Shown here piece after piece: positions 1 to 5,327 of a DNA stretch of 6,180 nucleotides. Location of the stretch: positions 1-6,180 of the forward strand of contig CADBPH010000344.1 of the NCBI GenBank assembly GCA_902796455.1. Direction: 5' to 3'. The notes beneath the pieces are model-generated. The model had not been told where the DNA came from. It made no database searches and saw only the letters and a program-made list of their open reading frames with translations. Position 1 is the stretch's first letter. Each line of letters begins with the position of its first letter. A program made the position numbers and the translations under genes. The stretch comes from an uncultured Bacteroidia bacterium. Lineage in GTDB: Bacteria; Bacteroidota; Bacteroidia; Bacteroidales; UBA932.

Positions 1-344
1 ATGGAGATGAACAGGTCTGCGCCGCCCTTGTTGGCGATGGCGGCCCGGTCGCCCAACTCGATGAAACGGTCGTCGGAGCGGGTCATGATGACCTTTACGT
101 CCGGATAGGCCGCCTTGATCTTCTTCTGGAGAGACAAGGCAATCGAGAGCGCCAGATCCTTTTCTTGGGTCTTGATCTTGTCCCGGCTGATGCAGCCGGC
201 GTCATGGCCGCCGTGGCCGGCATCGATACAGACTGTCTTCAGGCCCAATGCGGCCGATTCCTTCTTGTTCTGCGCTCCGCTGTACAGGCATACAATCGGG
301 AGGAGAAGCAGAAGAAGGGCGATATGTTTTTGCGAATGTTTCAA
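1..344 (-). CDS. N-acetylmuramoyl-L-alanine amidase (Amidase_3 family), N-terminal part, cut by window edge
   Basis: This is a zinc amidase that cleaves the bond between N-acetylmuramic acid and L-alanine in peptidoglycan, acting in the periplasm during cell-wall remodelling and daughter-cell separation. The 114 visible residues begin with a signal peptide: a basic start (KHSQKH), a leucine-rich core at residues 9-18, and a probable signal peptidase I site after SGA (residue 24). The domain then opens with VCIDAGHGGHDAG (residues 38-50), where H44 is the first zinc ligand. E61 in the QEKDLAL motif is the second. MTRSDD and LGDRAAIAN follow, as is usual in the family. The sequence breaks off in DLFIS, just before the expected third ligand in the SIHAN-type motif. 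No in-frame ATG exists upstream of the domain; the first start-type codon after the in-frame stop is TTG at 344-342, and it gives a good signal peptide. It is divergent from lptD. The family is certain; the exact member (AmiA/B/C type) cannot be told. Confidence 0.9.
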   Translation of the reverse strand, partial: MKHSQKHIALLLLLLPIVCLYSGAQNKKESAALGLKTVCIDAGHGGHDAGCISRDKIKTQEKDLALSIALSLQKKIKAAYPDVKVIMTRSDDRFIELGDRAAIANKGGADLFIS

Positions 345-360
345 AATGGTCTTATATTTG
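329..360 (+). promoter_or_regulatory. Bacteroidota-type promoter for lptD
   Basis: TTTG at 329-332 and TATATTTG at 353-360 are separated by 20 bp. This matches the known Bacteroides consensus (-33 TTTG, 19-21 bp spacer, -7 TAnnTTTG) without mismatch. Transcription would start near 366-368, giving a leader of roughly 90 nt to the ATG at 458. The whole element lies at the 5' end of the divergent amidase gene, and the -33 box is inside its coding sequence. Confidence 0.75.
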
Positions 361-367
361 CATTTCG

Positions 368-375
368 CGAATATA
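368..375 (-). promoter_or_regulatory. possible -7 box for the divergent amidase gene
   Basis: Read on the minus strand, 375-368 is TATATTCG, one mismatch from TAnnTTTG. It lies 24 bp upstream of the TTG start at 344. No convincing TTTG is found at the expected distance upstream (about 395-400), so the support is weak. If real, it would overlap the expected start region of the lptD transcript. Confidence 0.25.
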
Positions 376-457
376 ATAAAATTTGTTCAATAAACTTCAT
401 TCAATCGTATTTCGCGTGCGCAGGACAGGTAGGAGGATTCCCGGAAGCGGCGGCAGC

Positions 458-3202
458 ATGTGGTTACTGGCTGCAGTCGTTGCTGTTCTGTTGTTTTCTG
501 CTTTCGATGGCTTTTCCCAAGACCGGAATCGTCGTCGGCGCAACCAACATGTTTTCAGTCAGGCGGTTGCCTATAACCGGGACAGTGTCCCTCCCCTCTC
601 GGATTCCTTGCTGGCCGTGCGCGATTCCATCCGGAAAGCGGATTCCCTGTTCCGCGTGGATTCCGCGGCCCTGATGAAACAGAGTTCCCTGGATCATCCG
701 GCCTTTTCCGGCGCAAAGGATTCCGTCGTGGAAGTGTTCTCTGACGGACAGCGGAAGGCTTATTACTACGGCGACGTTTCCGTGACTTACGGGAACTTGA
801 AACTCACCGCCGATTACATGGAATACGATATGAAGACGGGGACGGTATTCGCCCGGGGAACGCGCGACACGCTTACCGGGGAAATCAAGGGGATGCCGAC
901 CATGACGGAGGGGAAATCCACCTATACCATGGAGGAATTGCGCTACAATTTCAATTCGCGCAAAGCCCGGATTACCAATATGGTAACCCAGCAGGACGAG
1001 GGTTTGCTCCATGGCCGGAACATCAAGATGATGCCGGACCGTTCTGTCAACATCACCAACGGCCGCTACACGGTGTGCGACCTGGACGAACCGCATTATT
1101 ACCTGCATCTTACAGCCGCCAAGATCATCACGAAGCCTTCGCAGAAAACGGTCTTCGGCCCGGCCTGGGCCGTCGTTGAAGACGTTCCCCTGCCGCTGGT
1201 GCTCCCCTTCGGATTCGTTCCGAAGCGGCCCAGCCGGGCGACCGGATTGCTGATGCCGACGTTCGGGGAGGAAAGTGCCCGTGGTTTCTACCTCCGGGAT
1301 TTGGGAATGTATTTCGTCCTGGGCAACCACTTCGACTTGTCCGTGACCGGCGACATCTACACGCTCGGGTCCTGGAGCCTGGACGTCAATTCCCGGTATA
1401 AGGTCAATTACAAATTCAATGGTAATTTCGGGTTCACTTATTCCAACGACCAGACAGGCGAGAAAGGAAGTGCGGACTTTTTCCAGACCAAGAACATGGC
1501 CCTCAAGTGGTCCCATTCGCAGGACAGCAAAATGCATCCGGGGTCTACTTTTAGTGCTTCCGTGAATTTCTCCAGCCCCTCCAACAACCGGTATAATTCC
1601 CGCTCCGTGACAGAGGCCCTCCAGAACCAGGCGTCGTCCTCCATTTCATACACCAAGAACTGGAACGGCAAATTCAACCTGTCTTTCAATGCGTTGCACA
1701 GCCAGAATTCCCGTGACAGTTCCTACGCCTTCACCCTCCCGAACATCACCTTCTCCGTCACCCGTTTCTATCCTTTCAAGCAGAAATACCGTGTCGGAAA
1801 AGAGAAATTCTACGAGAAGATTTCCTTCGGCTACAACACGACGCTCCAGAACAAAATCAATTTCAAGGCGAGCGAGTTCATGCAGGAAGGATTCCTGGAC
1901 CGGTTCCAGAACGGCATGGCCCACAATTTCCAGATCGGACTGCCGAATTTCACCCTGCTGAAGTACTTCAATTTCACGCCGAGTGTCAGTTATGCCCAAA
2001 ACTGGTTCTTCCGCTCCAGGGAGTACTATTATGATGAAGAACAGGGCAAGGTGGCCTATACCGACAGCAAGCAGTTCAGCACCCTCGGAATCGTCCAGAA
2101 TTATTCCTTCAGCACTTCGATGAGCACCCGGATCTATGGTCTGTTCCAGTTCGGAAGTGCGCACAAGATCCAGGCGATCCGCCATGTGATCTCCCCTTCC
2201 GTCTCTTTCTCCCTCAGTCCGGAAAAAGGGACCTATGCCAACGGATGGCGGACGCTGACGTACACGGACGCCCGGGGGAATCTGGTCGACTACGACTATA
2301 ATATCTATGCGGGGCAGATCTATTCCGCTCCGGGAAAGGGCAAGACGGGCAGCGTGAGCCTGTCGATCGGCAACAACCTGGAAGCCAAGGTCCGGGATCT
2401 CCGGGACACGACCGGGGCCGGGATCAAAAAGGTCAAACTGATTGACCAGCTGAATATCAGTACGGGGTATAACCTGCTGGCGGACTCCTTGAAAATGAGC
2501 AATGTCGGCATCACCATGTCTACGTCTGTCTTCGGCAAACTGGGGCTGAATGCCAACGTGAATTTCGACCCGTATGCCATCAACGAACGCGGGCAGAAAA
2601 TCAACCGGTACAACATTGTCCAGGAAGGCTGGATGCACCCCTTGCGCCTGACAAATGCCAATGTATCGCTGTCCTATTCCATTTCCGGGAAAGGCGCCAT
2701 CAACGGGAATGACGGGAGCAAGGATCCCAACGCCCAGGGCGGCGGAGGGGGCGGCGTGGAAGGCGCGGCCGCGTACTATCAGCGCATTTACTATCATCCC
2801 ATTACGAACGAGTACATCCCCGGAGGATGGTTGTATTATACGAACCCCAATGTCCCCTGGTCGCTGAGTTTCAACTATTCATTCTCTTTCAACCGGTCTT
2901 ACCAATACACGAATGAACAGTTGATTACAAACAACCGCTTCACGCAGACGATCGGAATCAACGGCAATGTCAAGCTTACGCCGAAAATGGCCTTGAATGC
3001 CACCTCCGGCTTTGACGTGATGGCCATGAAGTTGACGACGACCCAGCTCAGTGCGACTTATGACCTGCATTGCTTCAATATCGCCGTTTCTTGGGTCCCT
3101 ACCGGGAACTGGCAGTCCTGGAGTTTCCGCATCGCCGCCAATGCCTCTGCCCTCGCGGATTTGCTGAAATTCAAGAAAAGTACAAGTTACTGGGATAAAT
3201 AA
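458..3202 (+). CDS. lptD: LPS-assembly outer-membrane protein LptD (OstA/Imp), Bacteroidota form
   Basis: LptD is the beta-barrel half of the LptD-LptE translocon, which receives LPS from the periplasmic Lpt bridge and inserts it into the outer leaflet of the outer membrane. From ATG 458 the product has 914 residues: a hydrophobic signal core (residues 2-15), a mature N-terminus rich in D-S pairs (about 42-70), and an OstA/LptA-like beta-jellyroll (about 88-235) containing YYYGDVSVTYGNLKLTADY. The family hallmark around PLPLVLPFGFVPKRPSRATG (about 244-263) comes next, then a long run of amphipathic aromatic strands forming the barrel. A six-glycine run lies at 761-766. Only two cysteines are present, C207 and C872. 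The start is uncertain: ATG 458 gives a signal peptide with no basic n-region, whereas GTG 416 (adds RRTGRR) or TTG 383 (939 residues) would supply one. AGGAGG at 431-436 is too far from 458 to decide. Family assignment is from recognisable motifs; LptE is not in the window. Confidence 0.92.
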   Translation: MWLLAAVVAVLLFSAFDGFSQDRNRRRRNQHVFSQAVAYNRDSVPPLSDSLLAVRDSIRKADSLFRVDSAALMKQSSLDHPAFSGAKDSVVEVFSDGQRKAYYYGDVSVTYGNLKLTADYMEYDMKTGTVFARGTRDTLTGEIKGMPTMTEGKSTYTMEELRYNFNSRKARITNMVTQQDEGLLHGRNIKMMPDRSVNITNGRYTVCDLDEPHYYLHLTAAKIITKPSQKTVFGPAWAVVEDVPLPLVLPFGFVPKRPSRATGLLMPTFGEESARGFYLRDLGMYFVLGNHFDLSVTGDIYTLGSWSLDVNSRYKVNYKFNGNFGFTYSNDQTGEKGSADFFQTKNMALKWSHSQDSKMHPGSTFSASVNFSSPSNNRYNSRSVTEALQNQASSSISYTKNWNGKFNLSFNALHSQNSRDSSYAFTLPNITFSVTRFYPFKQKYRVGKEKFYEKISFGYNTTLQNKINFKASEFMQEGFLDRFQNGMAHNFQIGLPNFTLLKYFNFTPSVSYAQNWFFRSREYYYDEEQGKVAYTDSKQFSTLGIVQNYSFSTSMSTRIYGLFQFGSAHKIQAIRHVISPSVSFSLSPEKGTYANGWRTLTYTDARGNLVDYDYNIYAGQIYSAPGKGKTGSVSLSIGNNLEAKVRDLRDTTGAGIKKVKLIDQLNISTGYNLLADSLKMSNVGITMSTSVFGKLGLNANVNFDPYAINERGQKINRYNIVQEGWMHPLRLTNANVSLSYSISGKGAINGNDGSKDPNAQGGGGGGVEGAAAYYQRIYYHPITNEYIPGGWLYYTNPNVPWSLSFNYSFSFNRSYQYTNEQLITNNRFTQTIGINGNVKLTPKMALNATSGFDVMAMKLTTTQLSATYDLHCFNIAVSWVPTGNWQSWSFRIAANASALADLLKFKKSTSYWDK

Positions 3203-3224
3203 TAGGTTTATCCGGATTTTTTCG

Positions 3225-3232
3225 TATCTTTG
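3225..3232 (+). promoter_or_regulatory. -7 box of a rho promoter
   Basis: TATCTTTG matches the Bacteroidota -7 consensus TAnnTTTG exactly and lies 22 bp after the lptD stop codon. No TTTG is found 19-21 bp upstream (that stretch is the AT-rich end of lptD), so the -33 element is missing or degenerate. Transcription would start near 3239, well upstream of the rho ATG at 3350. Read-through from lptD is also possible, since no terminator hairpin is seen between the two genes. Confidence 0.5.
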
Positions 3233-3239
3233 TGCTGTT

Positions 3240-3349
3240 CATAAGATCCGGCGTTTTTCAGTGATTTCTCTGGTCCGGAACTTTCCAATTAAACAGCTTC
3301 TTAGCTATATTACAACTCGTTTGAGTGTTATTGATTTAATCATTTTTAT
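3240..3349 (+). other. predicted 5' leader of rho, no gene seen
   Basis: About 110 nt between the expected transcript start and the rho ATG. It has no ATG and no leader peptide that I can support. The second half (3281-3349) is rich in U and A and poor in G. The only pairings seen are weak: TCCGG 3247-3251 with CCGGA 3275-3279, and a four-base AGCT/AGCT stem around 3294-3305. Rho of other bacteria limits its own synthesis by terminating in its leader, so a similar role here is possible but is inference. Confidence 0.35.
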
Positions 3350-5239
3350 ATGCCACACAGTTTATTCGAACTGAATTCGATGTCCGAAGATCAGCTCCGT
3401 GCCCTGGCAGATGAACTGGGGATCAAAGGGACCAAAAAGATGGATAAGGAAGCCCTGGGCTATTCTATCCTTGATCAGGAAGCGCTGATTACATCCAAGC
3501 AACCCGAAACGCCCTCCCCCAAACGGAAACGGGGACGTCCGCGCAAGGATGAGACTCCGGCAGCGGAAACCGCGGCTCCGGCCGCTCCTGAGGCTGCCGT
3601 GAAGCCCAAGGCGGAAAAACCTACCCGTACCCGCAAGGCGGCGGCGAAGAAGCCGTCGGAAGAGCCGGCACCTGCCAAGGAGGCGGCCCCGGTCAAGGCG
3701 GAAGAAACGCCGAAACCCACGGTAGACAAGCAAGATACCAAGCCTGCAGCAACAGCGGGTACCACGCGCAAGCCGCGCCAGAAAAAGAAAGAGGCTGCTC
3801 CGGCCGAGACCCCGGCAGAGCCGCAGGCCGCCGCAGTGAAAGTGGACCCGGCCGCCATGGTTGACGAACCGGCGAAGCAGGAGAAAGAAGCCCCGCAGAA
3901 GAATGAGGCTCAAGACGATGCGCAAGCTCCGCAGCAAAACCAGCCGCGGGGCAACCAGGCTTTCCAGAATAACAACCAGCAGCGCAACAAGCGGGACCGG
4001 CAAGGTGGTTTCCCGCAGCGTCAGGACGGGAATGGCCCCCGGAATGAGTATCCCAGGCCCGCTCCCCAGCCCCGCATCGAGTTTGAAGGGACCGTGGAAG
4101 CGACGGGCGTGCTGGAAATCATGCCGGACGGATACGGATTCCTCCGCTCATCGGATTACAATTACTTGAATTCTCCGGATGACATTTATGTCTCCCAGAA
4201 CCAGATCAAGACCAATGCCTTGAAAACAGGCGACACGGTGACCGGCGAGATCCGTCCTCCCAAGGAAGGCGACAAATACTTCCCCCTGGTCCGGATCAAG
4301 TATATCAATGGCCGTACCCCGGAATTCATCCGTGACCGGGTCCCGTTCGATTTCCTGACTCCCCTGTTCCCGGACGAGAAATTCAACCTGCTGGGACATG
4401 GGCATGAGAAAGACATTTCATGCCGGATCGTCGACATGTTCACGCCGATCGGAAAGGGCCAGCGCGGGTTGATCGTTGCGCAGCCGAAGACCGGTAAAAC
4501 AATGCTGCTCAAGTCGATTGCCAATGCCATCGCGGACAATCATCCGGAGGTATATGAGATCGTGCTCCTGATTGACGAACGGCCGGAAGAAGTTACCGAC
4601 ATGAGCCGCAGCGTGAAGGCCGAGGTGGTCGCATCGACCTTTGACGAGCCGGCCGAAAGACATGTCAAGGTGGCCAATATGGTACTCGAAAAGGCGCGTC
4701 GCCTGGTCGAATGCGGCCACGACGTCGTGATCCTGCTGGACTCCATTACCCGCCTCGCACGGGCATACAATACGGTCCAGCCGGCCTCCGGCAAGGTGCT
4801 GACGGGTGGCGTGGACGCGAATGCCCTGCAGAAACCGAAACGATTCTTCGGCGCGGCCCGGAACATTGAAGGCGGCGGATCCCTGACGATCCTGGCAACG
4901 GCACTGACCGAGACCGGGTCGAAAATGGATGATGTGATCTTTGAGGAATTCAAGGGAACCGGCAACATGGAGCTGCAGCTCGACCGGACGTTGTCGAACA
5001 GGCGTATCTTCCCGGCTGTCAACGTCGTGCTGTCCAGTACCCGCCGGGATGACCTGCTGTACAGCCCGGACCAGGCGAACCGGATCTGGATCCTGCGCAA
5101 ATTGCTGGCGGACATGAATCCGACCGAGGCGATGAATTTTATGCTGCAGATTATGGACCAGTACCAGACCAACCAGTCGCTGCTGGACAACATGAACAAA
5201 GTCAGCCCGCGCGACGCCAAGTATTACGACACCTTCTGA
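3350..5239 (+). CDS. rho: transcription termination factor Rho with long disordered insertion
   Basis: Rho is a hexameric RNA helicase that loads on nascent untranslated RNA and uses ATP to dislodge RNA polymerase. The 629-residue protein has the Rho_N helical domain (about 4-46), a disordered region (about 50-243), the cold-shock-type RNA-binding fold (about 244-325; GYGFLR at 261-266) and the RecA-like ATPase. Walker A is AQPKTGKT (377-384, K383). The catalytic glutamate is E410 in DERPEEV, and Walker B is VILLDSITR with D464. Q-loop K482, R-loop K525, K535, R552 and arginine finger R565 are all present. From E211 onward every key residue sits exactly 199 positions after its E. coli counterpart, so the core is complete and the excess over E. 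coli (419 residues) lies before it. Compared with E. coli APPKAGKT the P-loop has Q378 and T381. Start ATG 3350 leads directly into Rho_N. rho converges on carB. Function is certain; the role of the insertion is inferred from related Bacteroides proteins. Confidence 0.98.
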   Translation: MPHSLFELNSMSEDQLRALADELGIKGTKKMDKEALGYSILDQEALITSKQPETPSPKRKRGRPRKDETPAAETAAPAAPEAAVKPKAEKPTRTRKAAAKKPSEEPAPAKEAAPVKAEETPKPTVDKQDTKPAATAGTTRKPRQKKKEAAPAETPAEPQAAAVKVDPAAMVDEPAKQEKEAPQKNEAQDDAQAPQQNQPRGNQAFQNNNQQRNKRDRQGGFPQRQDGNGPRNEYPRPAPQPRIEFEGTVEATGVLEIMPDGYGFLRSSDYNYLNSPDDIYVSQNQIKTNALKTGDTVTGEIRPPKEGDKYFPLVRIKYINGRTPEFIRDRVPFDFLTPLFPDEKFNLLGHGHEKDISCRIVDMFTPIGKGQRGLIVAQPKTGKTMLLKSIANAIADNHPEVYEIVLLIDERPEEVTDMSRSVKAEVVASTFDEPAERHVKVANMVLEKARRLVECGHDVVILLDSITRLARAYNTVQPASGKVLTGGVDANALQKPKRFFGAARNIEGGGSLTILATALTETGSKMDDVIFEEFKGTGNMELQLDRTLSNRRIFPAVNVVLSSTRRDDLLYSPDQANRIWILRKLLADMNPTEAMNFMLQIMDQYQTNQSLLDNMNKVSPRDAKYYDTF

Positions 5240-5260
5240 CGTCGCTCCGCCGTAGAAAAC

Positions 5261-5306
5261 AAAGGATGGCCTTCCAGTCCGTTGGACTTCGAGGCCATCC
5301 TTTTTT
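5261..5306. terminator. hairpin terminator shared by convergent rho and carB
   Basis: A perfect 12-bp inverted repeat (5261-5272 with 5292-5303, AAAGGATGGCCT/AGGCCATCCTTT) encloses a second, inner 5-bp stem (AGTCC 5275-5279, GGACT 5283-5287) with a GTT loop. On the plus strand the stem runs into six T (5301-5306), serving rho. On the minus strand the same stem is followed by TTTGTTTTC (5263-5255), serving carB, whose stop lies at 5330-5328. This is typical of a bidirectional intrinsic terminator between convergent genes. Confidence 0.85.
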
Positions 5307-5327
5307 CTATGCAAGTCGCTTCCTGCC

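Noticed and set aside
289..327. Lipoprotein signal in the amidase (cysteine at residue 19 of the leader)
   Set aside because: The residues before the cysteine are P-I-V, which lack the small residue needed at -1 of a lipobox; SGA followed by Q is a better signal peptidase I site.
165..674. Plus-strand open frame spanning the amidase start and the beginning of lptD
   Set aside because: It conflicts with two well-supported genes in other frames, and its product has no recognisable features.
464..1537. Long open frame on the minus strand opposite lptD (357 codons)
   Set aside because: It lies wholly inside lptD, shows no recognisable motif and has the odd composition expected of the opposite strand of a GC-rich gene.
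1646..2797. Long open frame on the minus strand opposite the lptD barrel (383 codons)
   Set aside because: Antisense shadow of lptD with no domain, no signal and no start context of its own.
3203..3224. Possible terminator after lptD (palindrome ATCCGGAT followed by six T)
   Set aside because: The palindrome has no room for a loop, so it cannot form an RNA hairpin; the T-run alone is not enough.
3362..4003. Leucine/arginine/glycine-rich open frames on the minus strand opposite the 5' part of rho
   Set aside because: Their composition mirrors the repetitive A/P/K/E codons of the Rho disordered region; a membrane-like look arises from complementing those codons.
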